Source of the DNA: Thiorhodococcus sp.
GTDB taxonomy: Bacteria; Pseudomonadota; Gammaproteobacteria; Chromatiales; Chromatiaceae
NCBI GenBank assembly: GCA_029257385.1
Contig: JARIBS010000073.1
Location: forward strand, 1-64,000
DNA length: 64,000 bases
Direction of reading: 5' to 3'
Numbering within the stretch: position 1 is the first letter of the stretch; every line of letters starts with the position of its first letter. Below the pieces are notes generated by a model that saw only the letters and a list, made by a program, of their open reading frames with translations, did no database searches and was not told the origin of the DNA. A program made the position numbers and the translations under genes. Below are positions 9,057 to 16,938 of this stretch, piece by piece.

Positions 9057-9743
9057 TCAAGCCGCGAGCTGCTTCAGATCGACATCCGCGAGTGCGGCGT
9101 CGACAAGCTCGGCGAAACGCCGCTCGGCCTCATCACCATCGTGACTGGTCCAGCGAGCGATCAGATCCCAGCGCATCAAATAGATGACAACCGCCTCGAA
9201 ATCAAAATAGTGTCCGTCGCTGATGCGCTCCAGATGCGACCAGACGACGCCCAGCAGCAATCGCTCGAGTGCGAGTGCATCGTTGGCGACGATATGGCGC
9301 TCGGCCTCGGCGAGCCAGGGGAAAACGCCTTCGAGCCGAAAGCCCGGCTCGCTCCAGTTGCGGCGGATCTGCCCAAGCCAACGCCCGAAGCCCCAGCGAT
9401 TATTGTGTGGCGAGGGTTCGCCGTGATGGCGCCGGCGCAAGGCCGCAATCAGCGTGCGCAACTCGAGCCGCCACACCACCAGATCACGCGCGAACGCATT
9501 GTCGATCTCGGCGACTTGATCGCGCGCCCAGGCCATGATTTCGATGTCGCTGCGGGCCTGTTCCTGGTGCGTCCAGTCCAGCAATTGACTGACTGTGGCG
9601 AGGCGGGTGGCATCCTCTGGCTCCAGCAGCCGCAACCGCTGTTGGAGACGAAGCCGCGACAGCGGTGTCTGCTTGGCAGCAAACAGCGACCCATGATAGG
9701 GCAGGGTGTTCATGAGCATGGCGTAACGATGAGAGTCGGTCAC
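9057..9743 (-). CDS. DUF2764 family protein, V-ATPase associated
   Basis: The 228-aa protein has the features of DUF2764, a family found in bacterial V-type ATPase operons. These are an N-terminal YAMLMNTLPYHGSLFAAKQT segment and a helical WARDQVAEIDNAFARDLVVW body. Such proteins resemble the archaeal/V-type C subunit in being helical and encoded next to subunit E, and a structural or assembly role is inferred, not proven. Here it follows subunit E with a 14-nt gap. In related operons it is followed by subunits A and B, which are absent here. No signal peptide or membrane segment is seen, so it is cytoplasmic or peripheral. Confidence 0.75.
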   Translation of the reverse strand: MTDSHRYAMLMNTLPYHGSLFAAKQTPLSRLRLQQRLRLLEPEDATRLATVSQLLDWTHQEQARSDIEIMAWARDQVAEIDNAFARDLVVWRLELRTLIAALRRRHHGEPSPHNNRWGFGRWLGQIRRNWSEPGFRLEGVFPWLAEAERHIVANDALALERLLLGVVWSHLERISDGHYFDFEAVVIYLMRWDLIARWTSHDGDEAERRFAELVDAALADVDLKQLAA

Positions 9744-9757
9744 CAGCGGGTTGCTCC

Positions 9758-10459
9758 TTACTTGACCGTACCTTCGAGAATGGCGCGGAAGCGTGGCTGT
9801 AGATGCGCCAGCAGCAGCGCCGCGACCTTGTCGTCAGTCAGGTCGATGTGCACATTTTTGTCCTTGAGATACAGCCGGATGCCCTTGTCCGCGTGCGCGT
9901 CCACCGCGAAGGTCAGCCCCTCGGCCAGCACGTTACCCGCCAGCGAGAGCACGAAATGCGAGAGCGATCCCTCGCGCAGCTCTAGCGGATTGCGGCGTAG
10001 CTCCTCGGGGCTGACCAGCGCCTTGGGGAGTTGGACCTCTACCGCCTGACCGCTGTCGATGCCCGACTCAGCACGCGCCTGCGCGGCCACTTCGAGAATC
10101 AACTGGCGCAAAAACTCCTCCTGCTCCAACTCCATGGAAATGAGCCGCTGGACCTCATCGCTGAAACGATTCGCCAGCTCGACCTTGAGACGCAGGACGG
10201 TATCGCGCATGGCGATGCGCAGTGACTCTTCACCGCCCTTAAGGAGCGCCTCGGCCTCGTGCCGTGCCGACTCGATGATCTGTTGGGCGCGTGTCTCGGC
10301 CTCGCGCAGTTGCCGGTTGGCCTGTTTTCTGGCCTCGGTCTCGATGCGCTCGGCCGCGACGCGCCCGGCCGCGACGCCTTCGTCGCGCAAGCGCTCGATG
10401 AGCGTCTCAACGCCGGATGAGGCCAGTTCCTGGGTGCGCTTTTGCTCCACTGTCGTCAT
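9758..10459 (-). CDS. ntpE: V-type ATP synthase subunit E
   Basis: The 233-aa protein has the layout of the V-ATPase peripheral stalk subunit E. A long N-terminal charged coiled coil (GVETLIERLRDEGV then heptads rich in A, E, R and Q, about residues 15-120) is followed by a C-terminal globular domain ending LLLAHLQPRFRAILEGTV. Subunit E forms the stator that links the catalytic head to the membrane subunit I. It lies 21 nt after subunit K and 14 nt before DUF2764 on the same strand. No partner G/H gene is visible, as in other compact bacterial V-ATPase operons. Confidence 0.88.
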   Translation of the reverse strand: MTTVEQKRTQELASSGVETLIERLRDEGVAAGRVAAERIETEARKQANRQLREAETRAQQIIESARHEAEALLKGGEESLRIAMRDTVLRLKVELANRFSDEVQRLISMELEQEEFLRQLILEVAAQARAESGIDSGQAVEVQLPKALVSPEELRRNPLELREGSLSHFVLSLAGNVLAEGLTFAVDAHADKGIRLYLKDKNVHIDLTDDKVAALLLAHLQPRFRAILEGTVK

Positions 10460-10480
10460 GGCGATGGTCTCTTGTCCTGA

Positions 10481-10927
10481 TCAACTGGGGATCGCGCCGG
10501 CCAGCACCAGCGCGAAGACGAAGGCAAACACCGCAAAACCCTCGACGATAGCCGCTGGCGCCAGCGAGAGACCGAAGATCTCGGGCTTGGTTTTGCTCGC
10601 ATGGATGGCCGATGCGCAGGCTTGCCCCTGGCGCACCGCCGAAACCAGCAGCGCCAGACCCGCCAGGAGTCCGATACCAAAGAGCGCGGGTGCGGTTGCG
10701 GGCGTGACCGCGCGTTCGAGGGTGAACATGATCACGATGCCATAGATGACCTGGGAGGAGGGCATCACCGAGACACCGATATAGCGCCCATACCCCGAGT
10801 CCGTATCGACCATTGCGCCGATCGCGGCTTGTCCGGCCACGGCGCAGCCGATCATGCTGCCGATTGCCGACAACGCCATGACTCCGTAGAGTCCCGCCCA
10901 GCCCAGGGCGACCACGAATTCATTCAT
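10481..10927 (-). CDS. ntpK: V-type ATP synthase subunit K (membrane rotor proteolipid)
   Basis: This 148-aa protein has four membrane helices arranged as two hairpins, the duplicated V-type c-ring subunit. The ion-binding Glu lies in the last helix (SLAPAAIVEGFAVFAFVFAL). Residues equivalent to the E. hirae NtpK sodium ligands also seem present: S and Q in MPSSQVIYG (helix 2) and Q in AVRQGQACAS (helix 3). This suggests a sodium-binding rotor, by inference from alignment by eye. The ring needs many copies per complex. A stem-loop that covers the ribosome binding site lies just upstream. The gene sits between subunits I and E. Confidence 0.9.
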   Translation of the reverse strand: MNEFVVALGWAGLYGVMALSAIGSMIGCAVAGQAAIGAMVDTDSGYGRYIGVSVMPSSQVIYGIVIMFTLERAVTPATAPALFGIGLLAGLALLVSAVRQGQACASAIHASKTKPEIFGLSLAPAAIVEGFAVFAFVFALVLAGAIPS

Positions 10928-10929
10928 CA

Positions 10930-10960
10930 GTTTCTCCGCGAGAAACCCCGCACATCAGGG
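10930..10960 (-). promoter_or_regulatory. Tandem stem-loops upstream of ntpK, one covering its ribosome binding site
   Basis: In the 92 nt between ntpI and ntpK there is a perfect 7-bp hairpin at 10930-10946 (GTTTCTC and GAGAAAC with a 3-nt loop). Next to it is a GC stem pairing CCCCGC and GCGGGG at about 10946-10965. In the minus-strand mRNA the first hairpin's 3' arm holds the GGAGA Shine-Dalgarno sequence, only a few nt before the ntpK start at 10927. It could modulate translation of K, or protect a processed 5' end. The function is inferred. Confidence 0.5.
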
Positions 10961-11019
10961 CGGGGAGGGATAGTGACCGCACGCGATCACCGTCATGACA
11001 CGCCGCGTTGGCGCTTGCG

Positions 11020-12825
11020 CTACTCTCCGGCCTGCGCCTTCCTGAACGGTTTGAACGGATAGCCCTCGCCGGACAGTGACCAATTGTAGAACTCGATAAA
11101 GTTCAGCCGCAGCCCATGGACCACACCACTCATCAGCGCCAACGACAGATTGAGCAGGTGGCCGATCAGCAGGATCAGTAGCGCGAGAAATAACCCCGTT
11201 CCCGGCACGTTTTCAACGACCTGGCGCGCCAGGTCGTTGAAGGTGATGGCCAGCGAGGACGAGGCCAGCCCGAGCGCGAACAGACGCAGATACGACAGGA
11301 CATCGCCAAAGACCTGCGTGACCTTTACGAGATGCGCGAGTCCGTCGAGTATGCGCAGTGCAAACGACTTTACGCTATCGAGCGGACGGTCGCTGCCGAA
11401 CAGAAACACCGTCGCGAGTCCGCCGAGCCCTAGAATCTGTCCGCTCAGTGACAGCCAATTGCCGGGCTGGCCGTTGCTGCCGAGCCAAAAACAAAAGCCC
11501 CCGACCAGCCCCGCGATCCAGCCGATCGCCACCCGCCCGACGGCACTGCGGCGGTTGCTGAACGCCATCTCGGCGTTGGCGAGGACCAGATGCATCACAC
11601 CGATACCGACCGACAGGCGCATCATGGTCGTGAAGTCGTGGATGTCGAGAACCTTGAGCTGACCCAAGATGCCGTCCGGGGCGGGTGTGACGCCGAAATA
11701 GCTCCCGATCAGGATACCCCAAATCAGCGAGCCTCCAGCCAGGGCCGCCGCCAGCACACGCAGACGCTGACCAAGATCGCTGCGCCCGAGCCGACGCCAG
11801 AACCCAGCGATCAGCACCCCGAGCACCATGGCATAACCGGCATCGGAGAGGATCAGCGCGAAAAAGGCCGTGAATGAGAAAAACAGCACCCGCGATGGGT
11901 CCCAGGTATGGTACGCCGGCATCTGATAGAAGCCGACCAGATCTTCTCCGGCGGCCAGCGCGGGCGGATTATCGAGTAAGGTCGGCGGGCGATCCTGCGC
12001 TCCCGGTGTCTCCAGGATGAGCGCCAGCCCCTGTGCATCGGCCAATGCGCGCACCCCGGCGACATCGCGCTCGGCAACCCAGCCCTGGACCAGAAACAGC
12101 GCCTCCTCATCAAGGGTCTGCGCTTCGGCAAAGCGCAGCCGGGCGGCGTTCTCGACTTGTGCGAGATCGCTCGACATCAGATAGATCCAGCGGGTGAGGG
12201 CGTGACGCTGGGCTTGGGTCTCTTCCAGTTCGAGTTCGGCGCTCTCGAGTTGGCGGCGCACTTCGCTCAGCCTGAGCGAACCCGTATGGGCGCGTGGGAC
12301 CGGCAAGGCATCGCGCGCGGGCTCCTCGGGACCGATGACCACTACCCAGGATTGGCGATGGTCGCGATGCACCACCTGCCAGGGCAGATCCAAGTCCGCC
12401 AGCTCGCTCATCTGGCGCTGTGGAACGATGTAGAACCAGAGCTTGAGGTCGGCGAAATCACGCTGCGCCGGTAGCCTGAAATCACCCCAGGGTTCGAGTT
12501 CGGCTATGCGCTGGCGCAGCGCGTCGCGCCGGTCGGTTAGATCGCGCAGTCGCTGCTGATTGGCCAGCACGCGCCGAATCGTGATGCTGACGTCGAAGTC
12601 GGGATCATCGCGCACCTGGCGGCGCTTCTCGCGCAGATCGCCCAGATAGCGCAATGCCTTGCGGGCATCGACGGCATGTGCAGGCGGCTCGCGCTCGGGT
12701 TGCTTCGGGGCCGGGCCGAGCGGCAGCAGATGAATGCACCCGAGTGACTGGAGCTGCTCGAGCACCGTCTGTCTTTCATGGATCAGCCCAGCCAGTGTCA
12801 GCTTGTAGAGCGGTAGAATACTCAT
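11020..12825 (-). CDS. ntpI: V-type ATP synthase subunit I (a-subunit)
   Basis: The 601-aa stator membrane subunit has a soluble, partly coiled-coil N-terminal half (about residues 1-300). The hydrophobic C-terminal half has about seven to eight helices. The hallmark VLSYLRLFALGLASSSLA stretch (about 510-527) supplies the arginine region that faces the proteolipid ring. The final segment, SGVVHGLRLNFIEFYNWSL, is also typical of V-type I subunits. The protein conducts ions between the membrane halves with subunit K. Its start overlaps the end of subunit D by 4 nt. The length is normal for bacterial I subunits and no lesion is visible. Confidence 0.93.
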   Translation of the reverse strand: MSILPLYKLTLAGLIHERQTVLEQLQSLGCIHLLPLGPAPKQPEREPPAHAVDARKALRYLGDLREKRRQVRDDPDFDVSITIRRVLANQQRLRDLTDRRDALRQRIAELEPWGDFRLPAQRDFADLKLWFYIVPQRQMSELADLDLPWQVVHRDHRQSWVVVIGPEEPARDALPVPRAHTGSLRLSEVRRQLESAELELEETQAQRHALTRWIYLMSSDLAQVENAARLRFAEAQTLDEEALFLVQGWVAERDVAGVRALADAQGLALILETPGAQDRPPTLLDNPPALAAGEDLVGFYQMPAYHTWDPSRVLFFSFTAFFALILSDAGYAMVLGVLIAGFWRRLGRSDLGQRLRVLAAALAGGSLIWGILIGSYFGVTPAPDGILGQLKVLDIHDFTTMMRLSVGIGVMHLVLANAEMAFSNRRSAVGRVAIGWIAGLVGGFCFWLGSNGQPGNWLSLSGQILGLGGLATVFLFGSDRPLDSVKSFALRILDGLAHLVKVTQVFGDVLSYLRLFALGLASSSLAITFNDLARQVVENVPGTGLFLALLILLIGHLLNLSLALMSGVVHGLRLNFIEFYNWSLSGEGYPFKPFRKAQAGE

Positions 12826-13427
12826 GCCAAGCCTTCGCGTCGGCGTTTGTTCTTGGCGATCTTGGAGCGCACCACCGCGGCGCGCTCGGCGTCCGATAGA
12901 TGGATGCGAATTTTCTTGATATTCGCCTGCGCCTGCGGGATGAGCACTTTTTCAAACAGATTCACCCGCTGGGTCATTTTGCGCACCGCCTCTTCGAGCA
13001 CGCTCACACGACGCTCACGCAACGCGAGCAGGACGCGCAGCTCAAGCATCCGCACCAGCGTCTCGACGAGTGTATCGACCCAATGCGGTTTGGTCATATA
13101 ACCGTACTCCTGTCGCTCAATATCCACGCCGAGCAGCACTGGCAAACGTGTCCCCATGAGATTCTCCTCATCGAGCCGCACCGCGCGCACCCGCACCAGG
13201 GTGTTCAGCTCCATCTCCCGATTGGCGATCATCGGCAGATTCTGGCGCACTTCCTGGCGCAGTGCGGCAATGGCTGCGGTTGTGTGCGAGCGCTCGCGCA
13301 GCGCCTTGGCGCGCTCCATCATCAACTGCTTGCGCTTGAGATCGAGCGCGGGCAAAAAGCGCTCGAAGCGCTTAAGCTGCTGGGTCTGCTTGGTCAACGA
13401 GGATTTACTCAGACTCAGGCGGGACAT
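12822..13427 (-). CDS. ntpD: V-type ATP synthase subunit D (rotor axle)
   Basis: The 201-aa protein is predicted to be mostly helical and matches V-type subunit D. It has an N-terminal SLTKQTQQLKRFERFLPALD helix that enters the catalytic head and a matching long C-terminal helix (VNLFEKVLIPQAQANIKKIR, ending in a basic tail). Subunit D is the central shaft that couples ATP hydrolysis in A3B3 to the K ring. It is the first gene of this minus-strand block. In related operons subunit B precedes D, but here only a 269-nt noncoding stretch and an unrelated lipoprotein gene lie upstream. Confidence 0.9.
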   Translation of the reverse strand: MSRLSLSKSSLTKQTQQLKRFERFLPALDLKRKQLMMERAKALRERSHTTAAIAALRQEVRQNLPMIANREMELNTLVRVRAVRLDEENLMGTRLPVLLGVDIERQEYGYMTKPHWVDTLVETLVRMLELRVLLALRERRVSVLEEAVRKMTQRVNLFEKVLIPQAQANIKKIRIHLSDAERAAVVRSKIAKNKRRREGLA

Positions 13428-13650
13428 GACGGAAGATCCTAACGGACGATGAAATGGGGTAGATCGCGTTTAGAGATCGCTAGTGTAGCGGTCAAACGCC
13501 CTGCGAGGCGAATGCTGCCGTTGCTGCCCCATGGGCGGGGCACGCGCCTACTGAGCGTCAGTCGGATTGAGTTGGCGGTAGCGCCGTTGAGCTTTACGGC
13601 GCATCAGTGCGAATGAGCGCGTGTGCTCAAGACAGAATCATCAGCCGGTG

Positions 13651-13677
13651 TCCTGCCTGAGATTGCAGCAGGCAGGA
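13651..13677. other. Stem-loop downstream of glycine-zipper lipoprotein gene
   Basis: TCCTGCCTG (13651-13659) and CAGGCAGGA (13669-13677) form a perfect 9-bp stem with a 9-nt loop, about 20 nt beyond the end of the minus-strand lipoprotein gene. It lacks a T tract, so it may stabilise the 3' end or act as a weak terminator. The rest of the 269-nt gap upstream of ntpD holds nothing else recognisable. Confidence 0.4.
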
Positions 13678-13696
13678 TTGGACTTCAGCGGGCCTT

Positions 13697-13987
13697 TTAA
13701 TAGCGGCTACCGCGATAGTAACCATCTCTCTGGTCGTAGTAATCGCGCCGATAGTTGCGCTCGCGCTCCTTCTGGTTTGCGTCATGGACTGCGCCACCCA
13801 CACCGCCCGCCGCACCGCCGATGAGCGCGCCTTTGCCCGCATTGCCAGTCAGTGAACCGACCGCGGCACCGGCTGCGGCACCGCCCAAGGCGCCGGTGGA
13901 AACACGCGATCCCGTGGTCGATCCGCAACCAGCCAGGGTGAGAGCGGTTGCAACTGCCGTCACGGCAAACAGCATTTTCATATTCAC
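13697..13987 (-). CDS. Glycine-zipper outer-membrane lipoprotein
   Basis: The 96-aa precursor has a lipoprotein signal peptide ending in the lipobox LTLAGC (Cys about residue 21). It is followed by a glycine-zipper segment (GALGGAAAGAAVGSLTGNAG and GALIGGAAGGVGGAV) and a tail rich in Tyr, Arg and Asp (RRDYYDQRDGYYRGSRY). This is the YMGG-like/OmpA-type glycine-zipper family, small lipoproteins that insert helices in the outer membrane. The specific role is unknown. It is monocistronic, with stem-loops on its 3' side. Confidence 0.8.
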   Translation of the reverse strand: MNMKMLFAVTAVATALTLAGCGSTTGSRVSTGALGGAAAGAAVGSLTGNAGKGALIGGAAGGVGGAVHDANQKERERNYRRDYYDQRDGYYRGSRY

Positions 13988-14189
13988 AAGTAAGTCTCCA
14001 CTACGAAAAATTTCAGTTGAGTAATGCCTACGCCTCTACCGCACGGCTATGAGCGGTCTCGGCGGCGTCATAGCTTAAGCATAATACTCGCCAGCGGCCA
14101 GTGTGCAGGCTAGATCAAGCATGCGGCTCAGTACCAGCGCAGTCGCCCGAACGCCACGCCGAGAATCGGCCCAATTGCACCCGCAGTGC

Positions 14190-14238
14190 GTGTAATACAC
14201 CAGTAACAGTCCTCGGAAAAGCCGGGGGATTGTTACTG
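14190..14238. other. Palindrome and long stem-loop after the DUF421 gene
   Basis: GTGTA-A-TACAC (14190-14200) is directly followed by a 38-nt stem-loop at 14201-14238. Its CAGTAACA and TGTTACTG arms enclose an inner TCC-CGG/CCG-GGA stem and an AAAA loop. It lies 11 nt beyond the stop of the minus-strand DUF421 gene and probably serves as its 3' end structure, though there is no clear T run. The rest of 13988-14248 shows no gene. Confidence 0.5.
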
Positions 14239-14248
14239 TCTCTGAGCG

Positions 14249-14797
14249 CTAGGCGGCTCGGTTGTCGGCTGTTGAAAAGTGCTTGACATCCGCCAGGCTC
14301 GATGGCCCAGTTCCTTCATCCTTTTTGATCACACTAAACGAGCCATTCGTCTCGAGAACCACCGCCTCCACGGCCCCAAGATCGCCCAGTCCGGCAGATC
14401 TGACAGCAGCACGCACCTCATCTTCGGTTACCCGCGCACTCATGAGTGCCGAGGAGAGAAATTCGCCTTGTTTAAGCAGCAACTGCGGCTCACCCGTGAT
14501 GGAGCGTCGCAACCACGGGACGCGAATGCTCGACCAGGTAACAATAAACTGGAGAGCGATCAGCACGGCGAGCGCGAGAACTCCTTGAGCCAGAGATACG
14601 GCTTGGATGAGTAAGGTCGAGGCCAGAACGGAACCGATGGAGACGTTCACGATCAGGTCGAAGGTGTTCATGCTCGATAGGGTGCGGTTCCCGGACCACC
14701 GCAAGAAGAAGATTAAAGCGGCGTACGCCAACACGCCGAAGACGAGGGTACGAGTCAGCGCTTCCTCACCACCGAAAAAGATCAGATCTGTGTTCAT
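14249..14797 (-). CDS. DUF421 (YetF-like) membrane protein
   Basis: The 182-aa protein has three N-terminal membrane helices (about residues 13-33, 45-65 and 70-90) followed by a small cytoplasmic domain. The motif RWSGNRTLSSMNTFDLIVNV, the linker GEPQLLLKQGEFLSSALMSA and the ending GAVEAVVLETNGSFSVIKKD are typical of the DUF421/YetF family. YetF proteins are linked to envelope or spore stress, but their biochemistry is poorly defined. The gene appears monocistronic, with a stem-loop just past its stop. No abnormality is seen. Confidence 0.87.
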   Translation of the reverse strand: MNTDLIFFGGEEALTRTLVFGVLAYAALIFFLRWSGNRTLSSMNTFDLIVNVSIGSVLASTLLIQAVSLAQGVLALAVLIALQFIVTWSSIRVPWLRRSITGEPQLLLKQGEFLSSALMSARVTEDEVRAAVRSAGLGDLGAVEAVVLETNGSFSVIKKDEGTGPSSLADVKHFSTADNRAA

Positions 14798-14929
14798 CTT
14801 ACATGCTCCCTCTTGAGAGAATTGTTAGGCGCGATCATGCGTCGAAATGCTGCGGTGTTTGGCCATCTCCAAACACATTTACATCCACAGCAAAAATCGA
14901 GCCACTGTACGAGCGTTTAAAACAGGTGC

Positions 14930-16213
14930 TCAGAGAATCGGTGTCAGCAGGCGCGCCCCACGGATCTTGATCCAGTCGAGCCGTGATTGCGGCAATAGGT
15001 CTTGGTGATCGAGTTCCTTGGCGTATGCGAGATCGTCAATGAAACGTTGTTCGAGATACTGCGCGGTGGACTCGTCGCGGATGATCAGGGCAACCTCGTC
15101 ATTGAGCTTCATCGAGCGGTTGTCGATGTTGAAGGTGCCCACGGTCGCCCAGCACGTGTCGGCGACGAAGGTTTTGGCATGCATCATCCCCGGCTGATAT
15201 GCGTAGATGCGCACCCCTGCATCAATGAGCCGCCCATAAATGGCGCGCCCAGCGTGCCAGACTAGGGGCTGATTGTTGTTGTGGCCCGGCGTGAGAATGC
15301 GCACGTCGACGCCTCGATCCACCGCGTTCATCAATAGCCAGCGCATGTCGCGGGTGGGAACAAAATACGCGCTGGCGATGTAGATACGCTCGCGCGCCGA
15401 GGTGACCGACAGGAAGAAGAAGCGCTCGGCGTTGGTGCTGCCAAGCGACGGCGAGCAGGCCATGATGCCGGCCGCCTTCGGCTCGCTGGCGGGGGGCATG
15501 ACTGCGAAAGGGGTGATCGCGTCGCCGATCAGGAGGTCGCCAGTGGCTTCCGACCAGTTGGTGGAAAAGGCCGCTTGCAGCTGCATCACGACGGGTCCTG
15601 CGATGCGCACATTGGTATCGCGCCACTGACCTTGGTCGCGTCCGTTGCCGAGCCATCGATCGGCAATCCCGAAGCCACCCGTGAAACCGATGCGCCCGTC
15701 GATGACGAGGGCGCGCATGTGCATGCGTTGTTGAAACTTGTACGCCTCTTTCAGTCGAAAGGGCCGGTAGATGGCCACCTTCGCACCAGCGGCCGTCAGG
15801 CGCTGTCGATAGCTCTTGGGCATCTGTCCGGCGCCGATGGCATCGAGCAACACCAGCACCTTCACGCCTGCCTGAGAGCGCTCGCTGAGGATACGTAGCA
15901 GCTTATCGGCAACCTGGCCGGGATTGACCTCGAAGACATGCACGCAGATGACGTGCTTGGCGCTCTCGAGCGCCTTCCAGATGCTCGGAAAGGTCTCGTC
16001 GCCATTGAACAAGACCTCGATCTCGTTGCCGCCCACCACATGGGTGGACGTCAGGAGACTGAGATGCATGTTGAATTTGTCCTCGCGAGCATCGAGGATA
16101 TCCGGTTGCCAACCGAAGGAGCGCGTACGTTTGATGGCAGTCGTGCGCGTGAGATAGGCGAGCAGCATTCCAAGCAAGATCGCCAGAAGGACATAGCCAA
16201 GTAGACTCAACAT
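14930..16213 (-). CDS. Cardiolipin synthase-like phospholipase D family protein
   Basis: The 427-aa protein has an N-terminal membrane anchor (about residues 1-22) and two PLD domains. The second has a canonical HKD motif, MMHAKTFVADTCWATVGTFN (about 343-362). The first reads MHMRALVIDGRIGFTGGFGI (about 167-186), with Arg replacing the motif Lys. In PLD enzymes the His residues act as nucleophile and acid, and the Lys binds phosphate, so an Arg substitution may be tolerated. Cardiolipin synthases transfer phosphatidyl groups between phosphatidylglycerol molecules at the inner membrane. A related transphosphatidylase role is possible. The gene is flanked by noncoding DNA on both sides. Confidence 0.82.
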   Translation of the reverse strand: MLSLLGYVLLAILLGMLLAYLTRTTAIKRTRSFGWQPDILDAREDKFNMHLSLLTSTHVVGGNEIEVLFNGDETFPSIWKALESAKHVICVHVFEVNPGQVADKLLRILSERSQAGVKVLVLLDAIGAGQMPKSYRQRLTAAGAKVAIYRPFRLKEAYKFQQRMHMRALVIDGRIGFTGGFGIADRWLGNGRDQGQWRDTNVRIAGPVVMQLQAAFSTNWSEATGDLLIGDAITPFAVMPPASEPKAAGIMACSPSLGSTNAERFFFLSVTSARERIYIASAYFVPTRDMRWLLMNAVDRGVDVRILTPGHNNNQPLVWHAGRAIYGRLIDAGVRIYAYQPGMMHAKTFVADTCWATVGTFNIDNRSMKLNDEVALIIRDESTAQYLEQRFIDDLAYAKELDHQDLLPQSRLDWIKIRGARLLTPIL

Positions 16214-16471
16214 TGATAGAGGCTCGGTGTCTCGGGATCAGCGGGGCCGTCAGTGCCAAATGGCATTTGCATCGAGCGTCCAGTCATGATCATGCGTTTC
16301 ATTGACCCCAAGCAAACATAGTGCCAATGGCGTTTAACCCAGTATCCCCAGGCGCGGCGGTTCGACCCGCTCGCGAGTAGCGCACGCGGGTTGGGGGATG
16401 CGCACCAGTGGTGGGTCAAATGCCTTGTTGCCTGATCGACTCGGCTGGTTTTAGGACGCGAAATGCGGCGA

Positions 16472-16870
16472 TCAAAACCTGTGCGCGATGCGCAGATGAC
16501 TCCCCGGAGGCGGATCGATCATGAGTCGCGCGTTGAAATGGGCCGATTGCGCCTGGCGGTTCCTGCGCATGGGGTGCGTGTCGGTTGCCGCCAGGATGGT
16601 GCCGTCCGAGCCGATGAGCGAGATGTCGACGGATCCCGGAATCGCTCCGCGACGCGGGATCTTGCGTTTGACGGTGCCGTGCACCGTGATAAAGCCATCG
16701 TACGGTCTGACCTGAACCAGCGCGACCTCGAATCGGCTCGACGCAACACGCTCAATGCGCATGGAGTCATTGGCTTGCAAAGGCAGATCCGCCGCGCAGC
16801 CGGTCCCTGTTGCGAGGAGCAGGGCCGCGCCCAGAGTCGTTGAGACAAACCATTGTTGCTTTGAAATCAC
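16472..16870 (-). CDS. Small exported protein of unknown function
   Basis: The 132-aa protein has an N-terminal signal peptide, FVSTTLGAALLLATGTGCAA. It is either a lipobox (TGTGC, Cys about residue 25) or a cleaved signal at CAADLP. The mature part appears beta-rich (VASSRFEVALVQVRPYDGFI, VHGTVKRKIPRRGAIPGSVD, ISLIGSDGTILAATDT) and may be a small periplasmic beta-sandwich. I do not recognise a family. It lies just downstream of the CzcA/DUF3240 genes on the same strand, so it may be a periplasmic accessory of the metal efflux cluster; that is only suggested by position. Confidence 0.6.
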   Translation of the reverse strand: MISKQQWFVSTTLGAALLLATGTGCAADLPLQANDSMRIERVASSRFEVALVQVRPYDGFITVHGTVKRKIPRRGAIPGSVDISLIGSDGTILAATDTHPMRRNRQAQSAHFNARLMIDPPPGSHLRIAHRF

Positions 16871-16938
16871 GGTCTTGTTACTCCGTCGTGTTGAAGTGAT
16901 GATCGATTGCAGTCGGGCACCTGAAAGACCTTGCTATA

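Noticed and set aside
8988-10049. 353-codon plus-strand frame
   Set aside because: It lies antisense to DUF2764 and subunit E, which have clear homology. GC-rich codon bias creates such shadows.
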